Source of the DNA: Lojkania enalia
Taxonomy: Eukaryota > Ascomycota > Dothideomycetes > Pleosporales
Length of the DNA: 64,000 nt
Direction: 5' to 3'
Assembly (NCBI GenBank): GCA_010094045.1
Contig: ML986597.1
Span: 112,526 to 176,525, forward strand
The notes beneath the pieces are model-generated. The model ran no database searches, was not told the origin of the DNA, and worked only from the letters and a program-made list of their open reading frames with translations. The translations under genes were made by a program, and so were the position numbers. Of this stretch, positions 28,273 through 42,065 are shown in pieces. Position 1 is the first letter of the stretch, and every line of letters begins with the position of its first letter.

Positions 28273-30117
28273 CAGTATAAGCGAGCTGATTATAATACTA
28301 AGACTATACTAAAATCGTGACTACTTTTTATAAAATATTATACTTTCTTATATTCTATTATACTATATAATATAGTAGCCTATTCTTCTATATCTATAGT
28401 ATTATTTTTATACATCCGCGAGTTATACCTAACCTTACTATACTATCTATAATATTTTTAAGTCGGCTGGCCTCTATTAATACGCGCCTTCTTCCTACTC
28501 TTCTTCCTATTAGTATAAGCGCTAAACTCTTTTAAAGTAGTTAATTAAGCGCCTTCTTTAATTATTAGGTTACCTTCCTTTTATATATACTTTCTTTTAT
28601 ACAATCGACGTTATATAGCGGTCTTATTAGCTGCTTAAAGTTTAGTAACCCGAGCACGTAATAGTACGTTTTTATATATTATATACACAGTACCCTTTAT
28701 AAACTATTTAAACGCCTCTACTATTAAAGTAGATAAGTTATTTAAGTACTTTTAAACTCTTAATTAAACGTATATAGATTAAAACCTAAATTTAATAGAA
28801 TTACTTAGTATTTTTAACTTTTAAGGGGTATTTTCAACTGTAGAAGGTATTAGTATATATAGTCAAACTTCGAGCTTTAATAGTACTATATCTAGGTCGA
28901 ATAGAACTAGGCTAGCATTTTAAAAGCTATCTAGGATATTACTCTTTATAATCGCTGCGTTAAAAGCTACTTTAAAGTAGAATAAGAACTCGATTTTTAT
29001 AATATAGTTAATATAACTACGCATCAACTGCTCAACTTAGCGCCTATATACAGTCTTTAAAGGCGAGAAACAACCTATATCTAGTAGCTATAGTAGGTAT
29101 AATAAATGTAGAGGTATATAGAGAGTAATAATATTCTTTTTCTTATAGAGCTGTATAAATTTAAGTAAGTTGTAGCTCTTATAACCGTTGAGAATTAGCA
29201 ATTAATACATACTAATAGTACGATTCTTTATATATACGTTAAAGTGCTTTAACTACTTAATACTAATATTATTTATCGTCCAGCTGTTATTAGTAACCTA
29301 TATAGCCTAGGTTAGTAGAATATTATCTTCTTTATACTATATAGAAAGGTAGTAGGTATCTATAAAGATAATAAAAGGTAGTATTATCTATCCTATCGTA
29401 TTAATACCCTAGATAACTATAGTCTACTCGTAATTATCTAGCTAGAGCTGCTTTAGTTAATTCTATCTCTTAGAGCTAGTAACTACTACTCCTATTAATA
29501 TTACGCCTATTATAAAGTCTAATTTATTAAAGTTATATCTATCTTTGTTAATAATACTATATTTAGCCTTTATATTCTATATAAGGTAGAACTAGCTTCT
29601 TATAACCTTAGGATCCTTATATTTAGCTCTTAAATAGTCGTACTTTTAATTAAATTTAACCTTAAACTTAGGCGTACATTTAATAAAATTCTCTACCTAG
29701 TTCTTTTTAATCTAGCTAGTAGAGCGTATAGCTAGTAGTAAATTAACTATATCTTAAATAGTAGTAAGCTATAGTAGAAATCCTCTTATATCTAGATCTA
29801 GTATATACTAAACAATTACCCACTTCTTAATCTTACTTAGCTTTATTAAATTAGGCTGGTAATTGTATTATAGAGCTATTCCTCGCTTTTATATACTAAA
29901 TATACTTTAGGAGATATTATAGATTAATATAATATAATATATAGTTAGTATTACGTTTTATTAAAGAGTTTAGAGTATAAGCTATATTTTAGCTTCTTTC
30001 TAAATTAATTCTATAGTTGTTAATTATAGTATAATATTGTAAAGTATAATTATCGCGATTTTAGTAGAGTTTTAGTATTATAATTAGCTCGCTTAGGTGA
30101 TTAGCTCGCTTGTATAG
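28273..30117 (-). mobile_element. pogo-like DNA transposon, family A copy 1
   Basis: It is 1845 bp and flanked by TA at 28271-28272 and 30118-30119. Its terminal inverted repeats begin CAGTATAAGCGAGCTG (left) and, on the other strand, CTATACAAGCGAGCTA (right), with an inner shared block ACTAAAATCGYGA. It is homologous to 61234-63095 over its length. The minus strand carries the decayed DDE transposase. It interrupts the second Gypsy family between protease and reverse transcriptase. The left terminus has one 17-bp repeat fewer than copy 2, which accounts exactly for the 17-bp length difference. Confidence 0.9.
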
Positions 30118-30119
30118 TA

Positions 30120-30487
30120 TATTAAGAGAAGTAGTAAAAGAATTATTTCTAACAGAAAATATATTATATAGTATATCTAAGGAATACTAATATTTATTAG
30201 AATAACTTTAAGAACTACTATAATATCTACTTAAATATAGAGAATATAATTATAAAATTAAACTATAACTAGAAAAAGAACTTAAATATAGACTAATATA
30301 TAGTCTAATACTAAGAGAAGTAGAGGCCCTAGAATAATATATAGATAAGTACCTAAAGAAAGGAATAATCTAAGAATTAAACTTACTAGTAGTATACCTT
30401 ATACTCTTTATAGATAAAAAAGAAATAATAGATCTATAAATATATATTAATTATTATACTCTTAATAATATTATAATTAAAGACTAA
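30120..30487 (+). pseudogene. Reverse transcriptase N-terminal part of the second Gypsy family
   Basis: Between two insertions, the frame reads the Gypsy segment E-L-K-Y-G-P-I-Y-S-L followed by L-R-E-V-E-A-L, L-K-K-G-I-I and the I-D-Y-Y-T-L-N-N-I-I-I-K-D block. The latter lies just upstream of the palm domain and breaks off at 30487, where the miniature LTR element entered. The same domain resumes at 38834 with L-L-L-I-Y-x-L-R-D. Confidence 0.75.
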
Positions 30488-30704
30488 TATTATAGAATTA
30501 GCTTCTACCTAATTCTATACTACTTTACCTATTATATATAGACCCGAACCTCTAATATATATATATATAACCTAATATCTATCTTCTTTCTCTCTTTATC
30601 TAGATATCTTAAACTATTATAGTAGTAGTATATTAGTTGTTTATATAGCTTAATTTAATACTTATTTATCTAATATTAATAATCTAATATATATTACTAT
30701 AATA
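30488..30704 (+). repeat. Left LTR of the miniature retroelement
   Basis: This 217-bp repeat starts TATTATAGAATTAGC and ends ACTATAATA. Its first 180 bp match 31449-31628. Confidence 0.85.
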
Positions 30705-30782
30705 TTACGTCTAGATTTTTAATTAAGCGTTAGAGTCTAATCTAAATATATTCTTAGACGCCTGTAATAATACTATATTAAT

Positions 30783-31057
30783 CTAACCTAATCTCTAGTA
30801 TAATACTATTATATAAACTAAACCAACCTAATTCTTAGTATAGTACTACTATACGATAATAATTAATCGTGCTAATACGCCTATAATCTAACCTAATCTC
30901 TAGTATAGTACTACTATATAAACCGAACCGACCTAATCTCTAGTATAATACTACTATACGATAATAACTAATTATACTAATATACCTATAATTAAACTTA
31001 ACTTCTAGTATATTACTACTATATAATAGTAATAGACTATAGTAATATACCTATAAT
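30783..31057. repeat. 105-bp tandem repeat, 2.6 units, inside the miniature retroelement
   Basis: Units start at 30783 (CTAACCTAATCTCTAGTATA), 30888 and, partially, 30993. Each unit holds two sub-copies of CTAATCTCTAGTATAnTACTACTATA. They fill more than a third of the 744-bp interior. Confidence 0.85.
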
Positions 31058-31634
31058 ATAGTCTAAATCCTCTAAATTTAGTCTAAATTTTATAAATTTT
31101 CGCTAAATTCTAGGAAATTTTTTAAGAGGAGCTAGAGTAGAAGTATAGATTAAAGGGCTACTATAAAGAGTATTCTAGAGCGCTATAAGATAGACTGTTA
31201 AGGTAAAATAAGTAGAGATATATATCTCTAGTTTAAATAAAGGCTAGAGTATAGATAAATAATAGAAGTCTAGTTTTACTAGAAAATAATAAGTTAGTAA
31301 TATATAGTTTAGTAAGGAGGCTTCTATAGATAGCGTTTATAGAAGCGAAGTCTAAATAGAGGCTAGAGTTAGAGTAATAAGCTAGAATTTTCCTACTCTT
31401 CCCTCCTCTTTATACTCTTATAGGAGCTTAATAATAGAAGGGGGGTATTATTATAGAATTAGCTTCTACCCGATTCTATACTACCTCGCCTATTATATAT
31501 AGACCCGAACCTCTAATATATATATATATAACCTAATATTTATCTTCTTTTTCTCTTTATTTAGACGTTTTAAACTATTATAGTAGTAGTATATTAGTTA
31601 TCTATATAGCTTAATCTAATACTTATTTAATATA

Positions 31635-34600
31635 TTTTATAAACGAGTTACCTACCTAAGTAAGTTATCTACTTTATTAGCTATCTCTATATTTAGAGGT
31701 ATATATTATAATAACGTTTATAGGTATTACTATAAGAATTTAATAGGGGATAGATATATTATTTATCTACTACTATATAAGTTCTAGTATTATAACTAGG
31801 CTCGCTATAGCAGCTGCAGTACTTCTAGTATAGTATATCTACTCTTCTACGCTTTCTACCTACGCGTACTTTATCTTCTAGCTACTTATCTACCTCCTTT
31901 TAAGTAGCTATCTTAGTAGCTTTAGCTTTAGTAAGGCTATCTTACTTCTATAGAACCTTTTTTAATCGCTTTTTATGCTGTAATAGAGTCTTATTTACTT
32001 TCTAAAGCTAACTAACCTAACGCTAAAATAGTGCGTATAAATAAGCTATCTATATAGTACCTTTAGTAAGTAAATTAAGAGAATTATTAATTATAGTAAG
32101 TAAGCTATTCTAATATCTAGTAATATAATCTTAAATTAGTATTATTTAAAACCCTAGTTCGATAGTATTAGTTAGTATTTTTAATTCCTAGAAGTAACTA
32201 GCTAATATACCTTATAAGCGAGCGGCCTATATATGTAAGCGGTCTACCCTATTAACTTTTTTAACCTTTATATATATATAGCTTAACAACTAAGTAATAT
32301 AATAGTAATTTATAACTTGCGCAATTATTCTATAGAAACCTCTACATCCTTCTAGTATATATAAGAATTATGCCTAGTCTTGCTATAGCGGCTATAGTAC
32401 GCTTTATACTATCCGCTCGTACCTAATTATACCCTAAATTAGTATATTATAGCCCGAGTTTCCTCCTTATTATCCTTTTTAGTAATAATCATCTCTTCTT
32501 ATACTTTTATTAGGGTCCCTTACGCTTAAATCTGCCTTTTTTTCTGCTGTTTCTATTTTATTACTACTTTATTTACTTCTTAAAAGCTGACGATTTCATC
32601 GCGCATTAACCCGATCTGATATATTACTTTTATAGAGCCTTTCTTGAGCTAATTTAGCTTCTTAATAATAGAAGCTAGCGAAGAACTTATATGTCTTTAA
32701 ATCTGATTATAAATTAATATTAATTAAGCTTCTAGCTCGCGCGTATTACTTAGTATTTTTACTTCCTATAGGGTATTATCTTATACTAGTAGTATTAGCA
32801 TACGAAGCTTTATATTAAGCTTTAAAAGTACTGCTTCTAAATTAAATAGGACTAGACCAGCTCCTTAAAAGTTTATATAGATATTATCCTTTATAATTAA
32901 TATATTAAAAGCAGCTTTAAAAGCTGGAAAGAACTTAAGTTTTATAATATAGTTAATATAATTATATGCTAAAACTAAGATCTAATTTCTATATATATAC
33001 TTTAATAGTAAGAAGTAGCCTATATCTAGTAGCTGTAATAGGTGTAATAAATAAGCTGGTATATAGAGTAGAATAATACTCTATTCCTCGTAGAGTTTCT
33101 AGAAATTGAGTAAGTTATAGCTGTTATAGCTATTAAAGATTAGTAGTTAACATGCACCTACTATACGATCCTTTATATATCTATAAAAGTGCTTTAACTA
33201 CTTAATACTAAGTTTATTTGTTGTCCAGCCGTTCTTACTAACTATAATAGCCTAGTTCTTAGGTATATCGTCGCCTTCGTACTAGGCAGAGAGATAGTAG
33301 TAGCTAGTAATAATAATAAAGGGTAGGAGCGCCTAATTAGTAGTATTAATCCTCTAAATTACTAAAATCTATTTATAATTACCTAATTAAATTGCTTTTA
33401 GTTAATTACATCTCTCTATACCTGTAATAACTAGTTACGATAAGATAATACTTATTTAAAAACTAGATTCGTCGAAGTTATATATATTCTTATCTATAAT
33501 ACTATACTTCTTCTTAGTATACTATATAAGCTTAAACTAGCTTTTAATTACCTTAGGATTTTCGTATAGAGCTCTCTAGCGATTATAAGGCTAATTTAGG
33601 TGTATTTTAAGCTTAGGAGTATATCTAACAAAGTTCCTAGGCTAATATATACTAATCTAGCTTATACTACGCTTAGTAAGTAAGCTATTAGCTATATTTT
33701 ATACAGTAGCTAAGGTAGGCGCAAATTCTCGTAAATCCAGGTTAAGTATATATTAAATAATAACCTCCTTTTTAAATTTTGTTAGTCTCTTCGAGTTAGG
33801 CTTATAATTATACTATAAGCGGATTCCGGCGCGTTATTAGTATATAGTTGTTCGAATTATATTAAATATTAAAGCAGCGCGTCTTTCGCTATTTATTTAA
33901 CCTCTTTTAGTAGCTAAAAGAGCTAAGTTTACTTAATTCTCGTTTTAGGCTGTATTCTTATTATTTCGTTATTATATTGTTATTAAAAGCTTAGGTATCG
34001 CGTTTTAGTAATAGGGTAGACCGCTCGCTTATATAGGCCGCTCGCTTATAAGGTACGTTACTAGTAGTAGTAATAGAGTATAAAGCTTAATATTAAACTT
34101 TAATAGTATTATATTAGAATTATATAGTATTAAACTAGTACCTTAAAAGCTTGCGTATATATTAGCCTTAATAATAGAGCGCTAATATACTATACGAAAA
34201 GTTGGTAGAAAGTTAAACTTTATAATATAGTAGATACTAGTTTATATAAGTTTATTAATCTTACACCTATATACTTTCTTTAATAGCGAGAAGTAGCCTA
34301 TATCTAGAAGCTATAATAGATACGATAAATATACTGGTATATATAATAGAATAATATTCTTCTTTTTATAGAGTAGCTGAAATTTAGTAGACCTATAACT
34401 CTTATAACTATTAATAACTAGTAGACGATAAGTATCTACTATATACTATTTTATATACTAATTAAAACGCTTTAGCTATTTAATTATAAGCTTATTATTT
34501 ATCTATCTACTATTATTTAACGCGATTATTCCTTTAGGTAGTATATTATCGCCCTAATACTATACAGAGAGCTACTACTTACTAGTAAAGATAATAAATA

Positions 34601-35334
34601 GTAGGATAGTATTACTATAAGCGTTAATAACTTAAATAACTATTATCTACTTATAATTGTTTAGCTATAGTAATTTTAGTCGATTAGCTAATAGTTTAGT
34701 ACTAGTAACTATCTTACTAGTAGATATAATACCTATCTAAAAGCTCGTCTTATCGAAATTATAGATATTATTATTAGTAATACTATACTTTACTTTAGTA
34801 TTACGTACTAGGTTAAACTAGCTACTAATAACTTTAGAATCCTTATAGAAAGCTCTTTAATAGTTGTATTTTTAATAGAAGTATATTTTAAGCTTAGAAA
34901 TACGATTAATAAAGTTTATTAGCTAGTTTTTACCAACCTAATCTATAGAGTAAGCTCTAAGTAAATAGTTGGCTATATCTTATATACTATCGATTATAGG
35001 AGGGTATCTATAAGATAATAGATCTAGTATATACTGTATTATAGTTAATTCTTCTAGCTTTATAAGCTTCTTTAAATTAGGCTTATAATTGCGTCGTAAA
35101 GGTTTACTAGCATATTAGTCTCTAAGCGTTATTTAGGGGATATTATAGGTAGCTATAGTACTTCATACGCTCTAAATTTAATCTTAATTAATAGCTAAGA
35201 TAGCAAGTAATATCTAACCTTCTTAATAGATTAATTAAGGTTGAGGTAGTTGCTGTATCGCGTTATAAGTAGGTAGGGTATAACTTCTTAGTAAAAGAAG
35301 GCAACTTACTTAAGTAAGCGACTCGCTTATAAAA
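31635..35334 (-). mobile_element. pogo-like DNA transposon, family C, interrupted by family B
   Basis: It is flanked by TA at 31633-31634 and 35335-35336. The terminal inverted repeats are TTTTATAAACGAGTT (left) and TTTTATAAGCGAGTC (right, other strand), continuing into a shared CTTAAGTAAGTT-type block. After removing family B (32210-34053) and one TA, 1854 bp remain, the standard pogo/Fot1 size. The minus strand shows the transposase catalytic block as N-I-Y-N-F-D-K-T-S-F near 34743-34772, a decayed form of the usual N-F-D-E-T-G-F. Confidence 0.87.
32210..34053 (-). mobile_element. pogo-like DNA transposon, family B
   Basis: It is 1844 bp, flanked by TA at 32208-32209 and 34054-34055, and nested in family C. 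The termini are CCTTATAAGCGAGCGGCC on both ends (inverted), followed by a second AAGCGAGCGGTC 17 bp further in on the right side. The minus-strand transposase keeps N-I-Y-N-F-D-E-S-S-F near 33460-33490. A C-terminal zinc-knuckle remnant (Y-S-R-Y-S-K-T-R-H-N-S-Y) lies near 32340-32400. Stops in the frame make it inactive. Confidence 0.9.
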
Positions 35335-35355
35335 TACATTATCTAGCGTTAATAA

Positions 35356-38300
35356 CAGGGTTATTAAAGATATAACGATAGAAACGATACGATTATCGGT
35401 TTTTTATTAGTATTTTATCTTATTAATTGTATATTATCGTTTATCGTATCCTTTACCGTAGACGGTTAGGCTCGCTACCTATAAACTCTCTTAATAGTTT
35501 ACATCTATACAAATACTATAATTTTATTAGTTATTATATGATTGTATTTTTAAATTTACTATATTATATCTAATTAATTAGTTTATAATATAAATATAGT
35601 ATATATAAATATAGTACGTTTATAGGCAGCCTCGGCTATACTATTATATTACGAGTTATCTATCTATTAAATATTTAAGACTCTCTCTATTTCTTTATAC
35701 TACTAATTTATCTTCTCTATACTTACTCTTATACGATATTAATATAAGCTTTAATAATCCTTCCTTTACTAATACTACTCTTTAGCCTTATAGTAATTGT
35801 TATAAAGCTGCTCGTACAGCTCTTATTAACTAAGCTAATTAGATTCTCTATACTAATCCGGTCTAGGCTATTAGATATACTATTACTAGATTTGGTAGTT
35901 TAGCTACTAGTTAAGCTAATTTCCTAAACCCTACTATATATAAAGAGATTTTAATCTTCTATCTACTTATTATAACTTGTTTAAGTAAGATCTTCTACTT
36001 TATAGTAAGAAATTAATAGTCTAAATCCTATAATATATTCGATCTAACTATTAAGAAGGGCTCTAAGATTATTAGACTTGCTAACTTCCTAATTTATACT
36101 TAAGGTCTTTCTCTATATAATTTAGCTAATACTTCTATCGTAGTACGATATAACTAAATTAATACTACTACTCTCTTATCTTAGTACTAATCCTATATTA
36201 AGAGCCTTCTTATCTATTCCCGTAGCGCTCTAAATATCTAGCTATATAATTGTTATACTACCGCCTATAATTATATAGGAGAATTTACTACGTATGCTAG
36301 ATATATCTCTTTTAATAGCTAGTTTAGTAGTATATATTCTAACTATATCTATACTAACTATACTTTTTAATATACTATTTATAATAATAATAACTCTAAA
36401 CTAATATATAATAAATATATTAAGCGTTATAGCTGTACTTATTTAACATCTCTAAAAGATAATAGTAGTAAGGGTAGTAGGTCTCTTAGTAGAGTTCTTA
36501 GTAGTAGTTAATATTAGATTTAAAGCTAGATTAAATATATTTCTTACAATTTAAATATATATAATATATTATACTTAATTTTAGATACTTCTAAGTATCT
36601 TAAAAGTCTTCTACTAGAATTCTACTTTAATACCAACTTTTCATATATTCTATATGTTTAATACTTAATATACTAAGCTATATTCTCTCCTATAAAATCG
36701 TACGATAACCTTCTAAAAATACTCGTTCTAGTTCGTCGCTTATTACTAGAATAGATAAAATATTTACTATAAATGTTAAAAGTTATAACTAGTATTTTCT
36801 TTATATACTTCTATACTACTATTATAAAGGAGATATTTAAACTTTATACAGTATCTTAGTATAGTAATTCTTATATTTATCTTAACTTATTAGCCGAGTA
36901 ATTTGTTAATTAAACTTATTAATAATCTAGTTAAACTTATTAAATTCTTATAGAAGTACAATTTTAGATATTTTATATAATACTAAATTTAGTTAAATTC
37001 ATAAATCTCGATATTATATCTAAAGCTCTTTTACTCTAGGAAGTATAATCTTTTAGTAATCTCGTTTCTATTAAATTTTTATATATTTTATATAATAATT
37101 TAGATAAAGAATAAGTATAGTAGTATAGAAAGGTAAGTTGTCTATTTTACGATAATACTCCTTAAACTTCTAAACTACTTGTTAAATTTATATAAGTAAG
37201 TCTTTATTTATATAATAAGAACTTAAAAACTTCTCTATATATTTACTAAAGATATCTATTATAAAAAGAAGTTAATTAAGTATAATACAGTCGCTTTAAG
37301 TCTCTAGAGTTGCTCGGTAGAATAGCTGTAAGAAGGAGCTTATTATATAAAGAGCCTTCTAATCTTATAGAGAAAGATAGTTCTTTTTAAGTAATTTAAA
37401 ATTTGCTTTAATATAATTGTTAATAGCTAACTTTTTCTTAAGTACTATACTTAATATTTAATACTAGCTATTCTACTATATAGAATTGTTAAGTAGAATT
37501 TACTATTATACTAAAGAAATAAATTCTTTTATACGATTCGCTAAGGAATAATAGTAAATAATAATATTATAAAGTTTTTCTAGAATATCTATTATATAAA
37601 AAACTTCTTCTCTTTCTATTTAAGTTTACTTATCTAATTTATCTTTAAGTATATTCCCTTTATTATATAATTTAATCTTTTTAAATTAAGCCTTATTAAA
37701 GAGGAAAGCTAAAATAATAAGATTAATTATATATCTTTAGTAGCGGATTTATTAATATAAGGAATTCTAAGTAATATTTTTATTATCTAGAAGATATTAA
37801 GATATTATATAATAAAGTATATTGTTTATAATTAAGTTATTAGTAATAATTGCTTCTAGCTTTTATATAATACTATAGTCTTAAAGGACTAGAAGAATAG
37901 CATTCTATTGCTCTTCTCTACTATAATTCGCTATCGTACATAAAGCTAAAAAAGCCTTTATTTATTATTCTTACGAGTTAACAAAATAAGTATATATTAC
38001 TAAGAGAAGATAATTATTAAGAGAAGTCTAGATATTAACTAAAAGATATATATCTATTAAAGTTAACTAGACCTTCTTTTATATAATATCTTTTTACAGC
38101 TAAAATAAATTATAAATTAATCTACTAACAGCTAAATAAATAGTTATAAGAGAATTTATTAATTCTAGATTTAATATCTAGTAGAATATATAGAATTCTA
38201 GCTACTTAACAATTTAAAATGGTAGGTTTCGTACGATAATAAGATTTATAAGAGTCTAGTTAATAACTTAATTATTTAAGGCATTCTTTAGAACTAATAA

Positions 38301-38803
38301 GTTTAACTCGTTTATCTTATTATCGATTAATACTTATTTCTAAAGTTCTTAAAGTTAGCTTACTACTATTACTTTTATACGAGGGATAGGTCTATTAGAT
38401 TCGATCTAGTACTTTAATTAAAGATAATATTGAATATTTGTAGTTAATAATACGCTATATAAATAGAGAGAGTAGTAATATAGCTTTCGATTTTAACTGT
38501 CTTGTATAGGCTCATCTTTTAATAGATTGCGACAGTATTAATGGATACTAGACGTATTTTTCCGACTTGTGCTACTAGAGACTTCGAGCGATTTAAAAGA
38601 GTTAAGAGAAACTAGAGAGCTATCCTCTAAAGCTATAATAGTAAAGAAAATAGCTTTCGTACGATAAGAGATAAATTTTAGTAAGGAAAGATGGCTTGTA
38701 CACCAAATTATCCGATAATATCGTATATTATTCAGTATAAAATAATCGCCAAGTACGATAATTTATTTTTTACGAAACGATAATTTTATTTTTAACAACC
38801 CTG
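35356..38803 (-). mobile_element. hAT-superfamily DNA transposon
   Basis: It is 3448 bp. Termini are CAGGGTTATTAAA (left) and CAGGGTTGTTAAA (right, other strand), and the flanking 8-bp duplication is GTTAATAA (35348-35355) and GTTAACAA (38804-38811), differing by one C-to-T change. CAGGG ends with an 8-bp duplication are diagnostic of hAT. The minus strand, read through stops near 37250-37330, gives L-Q-L-F-Y-R-A-T-L-E-T-K, matching the conserved fungal hAT transposase segment. Several ACGATA/TATCGT hexamers cluster near both ends. It inserted in the right LTR of the miniature retroelement. Confidence 0.9.
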
Positions 38804-38833
38804 GTTAACAATCTAATACGCGTCGCTGTAATA

Positions 38834-41800
38834 ACTAATACCTCTTACTACTTATCTATAACTTAAGAGACTAATTAAGAGAAGCTACTATTTTTATAAA
38901 ATTAGATATCTAGAAAATATACTATTAAATCTATATTAAAAAAGAAGATAAGTAGAAAATAGTATTTAGGATAAAAAAGAGACTTTTTAAATACCTAGTT
39001 ATACTATTTAGACTTACTAATATACTAGCTACTTTTTAAAAACGAATTAATAAGGTACTAAGATTATATCTTAGATAATTCTATATAATATATTTAGACG
39101 ACGTTCTTATATATTTATTAATAAAGTAAGAATATAAGAAATATATTAAATAAGTACTACGCGTATTATAAGTAGTAAAATTATATCTTAAGGTAAGAAA
39201 ATATAAATTCTATACTATATAAATAGACTATTAAGAATTTATTATTAAACTAGAACAACTATAAATAGACTTAAATAAATTAGTAGTAATTAGAAACTAG
39301 CTAACTTTAAAGTTAGTTAAAGATATCTAATCTTTTATAGAATTTTATAACTTCTATTAAACCTTTATAGATAATTAGAGTAATATAACTATACCCTTAA
39401 CTTAACTATTAAGAAAAGATATTACTTTTATATAGAGAAATGAATAAGAAAAAGTCTTCTAAGAAGTTAAGAAATAATTCTAATAAGAACTAGTACTAAA
39501 ACTCTACAACCTAGAAAAGAAAGCTCTTATAGAAACTAACATATTAGAAATAAAAATAGCCAGAATCCTTATATAAATCTATAACAGAAAATAATATCTA
39601 GTAGTATACTATTTATAAAAACTTATACTAGTAGAGATAAATTATAATATATATAACTAAGAACTTCTAGCTATTATAATATACTTTAAAGAATAGTATA
39701 TATATCTATAAGGAGTAAAATAGTAAATTAAAGTCTATTATAATTATAAGAATCTTACTACCTTTCTTACTACTAAAACTCTTACCCCTAGACAGGTTAG
39801 ATAGTTATAAGAAACTAGCTATATTCGACTTTAAGATTATCTATATTAGCGGAAAATAAAACCGAAGAATAGACGTATTAAGTAGACTATTAGGATACGA
39901 GTAAGAGAAAGGAACTATAGCTATACTACTAAAAAGATAATAAGATAGAAGTATAATATATAATTATTTACAACTCGCAGCAACAACTATTACTAAAAAA
40001 GTAAGCTAGATAACTCTAATTAGATTAACAATAGATAGAATACCCGAAGAATTCTAAGAATAAGAACTAGAATAGATAGATAGACTACTATATATCTACA
40101 ACTAGATCTATGTACTAGTTAAGGTTAGAAAAGAATTTATTAGACAATTCTATAAAGCTCTTATCTATAGATACTAAGGAATAGAGAAAATACTAGAATA
40201 TATCCTTAGAGGATTCTACTTTCTTAAAGTAAGAGAATAGGTAAAGAATATATTATAAGAATATATAAACTACTAATAGAATAAATCTAATAGATATATA
40301 CTCTATAAACTATTATAAAACCTAGAAATACTAATTAAACTATAGATAGAAATTATTATAGACTTTATTATTAAGCTACTAAAGTTAAAAAACTACCCTA
40401 AGGGGGAAGTATATAACTCTATTATAATAATTATAGATAAACTTATAAAATATACCTACTTTATTTCCTATAATAAAGTATTATTAGTAGAATAGATTGC
40501 GAATATCTTTCTAAAATAGATTATCGTATAATATAGAGTACTATAAAAGATAATTATAGACTAAAATACTAAATTTACTTTAAAGTTTTAGTAAATAATT
40601 ATAAACTTACTAGAAATTAAATATAAGATATCTATAGTATTTTACCTATAAATAGATAGATAGATAGAATAAATAAACTAAATAGTAGAGTAATATTTAT
40701 AGTACTACTTTAACTATAAATAAAATAATTAGATAATACTACTACTAATAGTATAACTCGCGTATAATAGTACTATATATAGTATAACTAGAGTATTACT
40801 ATTTATAGTAAACTATGGGTATAAACTAAAAACCTATAATACCCTAATTAAAGTAGTATTATAGGTACTCTACATATAGGAATAAGTTAAGATTATTTAA
40901 TAAACGTAAGACTTATTAAAGAAAGACTTCTAGTTCCTATAATATATTATAAAGAAATACTATAATAAAAAATATAAACAACTATCTTACTTTAAAAAGG
41001 GAGAAAAAGTTTAGCTACTATAATAAAATATTTAAAGTAAATAACTAAATAGTAAACTAGATTATATTAAAATTAAACTATATAAGATTAAGGAATAAAT
41101 ATTATCTATAAACTATTAACTTAAATTACCTATAACTATAAAAATCTATCTAACCTTCTATATCGTACTTATAAAAATAGTACCTTAAGATACTAAACTA
41201 GTAGTATATAATATAGATATATACGGAGAAGACTAGGAATAGAAAGTTAAGAATATAATAAGGTATAAGATATAAAATAGTAAATAATACTATCTAATTA
41301 AATAGTTAGAAATAGATAAATATAAGAATTTATAGAATAATACCTAGAAACTAGAAGAAAACCTTAGCTCTATAGTATTATAGATATATTATAAAACCTA
41401 AATTTATAAAGGAAATTTAGAGATAGAGTAGTAGGATTAAATAATATTAACTATATTATAGGAGGCGATTCTACTTTAGGAAGGAGACCTACCTCGCGAT
41501 CTACTTCTTTCTCTTCCTTAAGCTACTTCTATATACGTTTATAACCCTCTACTTATCTATACTTTACTTATTCACGAACTTTATAAAGATGCTAAATTTT
41601 TGCGTAGGCTACTACTACCTTATTAAGAAGTTATTCTAACTCTTCTTAAGCTAGATAAATCTCCTCCTCTAGCTTTACAACTTTAGCATCTTGCTTTACT
41701 ACTAGGAAGAATTAAGAATAAACTAGTAGTAAAGGATTGTAATATATATATAATCTAAGTATCGCGATTTATATTATATAATAAACGTATACTAGTATAA

Positions 41801-42065
41801 AGGTATTTTAAATAATATAATTTTTTAGGTATTTCTTTCTTATCTATCTTATAAATTAATCTCTTATAGGAATACTAGGAGTAAGATATAATAATCTCGC
41901 CTAAGTAGTCTATAAATTAGTATAATAGTATCTACCTAGGATTAAATAATAAAGGGGAGGTATTAGGAATATATATAGTATTAGCGAAGATAGTATACTA
42001 ACCCTACTCTATACCGGATTAGAACGGGAAAACTCTTAGGCTGAAAGCTTAGAAGGGGAAGGTAG
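38834..42065 (+). pseudogene. RT, RNase H and integrase of the second Gypsy family
   Basis: The reverse transcriptase resumes after the nest with L-R-E-A-T-I-F-I-K-L-D-I. It keeps the catalytic block Y-L-D-D-V-L-I-Y at about 39091-39114. RNase H follows at about 39530-39720. The integrase at about 40110-40800 is recognisable by I-I-D-F-I-I-K-L-L-K, I-I-D-K-L-I-K-Y-T-Y-F-I and the I-D-R-x-I-E-x-I-N-Q block. RIP-type stops occur throughout. Confidence 0.75.

Larger units (their letters stand above)
30488..38833 (+). mobile_element. Miniature LTR retroelement (TRIM-like) carrying three later insertions
   Basis: It is flanked by a perfect 5-bp duplication, ACTAA at 30483-30487 and 38834-38838. 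The left LTR is 30488-30704. The right LTR is in three pieces, 31449-31634, 35337-35355 and 38812-38833, separated by a pogo and a hAT insertion. Rejoined on paper, the last pieces align with 30670-30704 position by position, with only RIP-type changes. Without the later insertions the element is about 1.2 kb with a 744-bp interior and no coding frame. A polypurine tract (GAAGGGGGGTA) precedes the right LTR. This is the form of a non-autonomous terminal-repeat retrotransposon in miniature. Confidence 0.85.
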
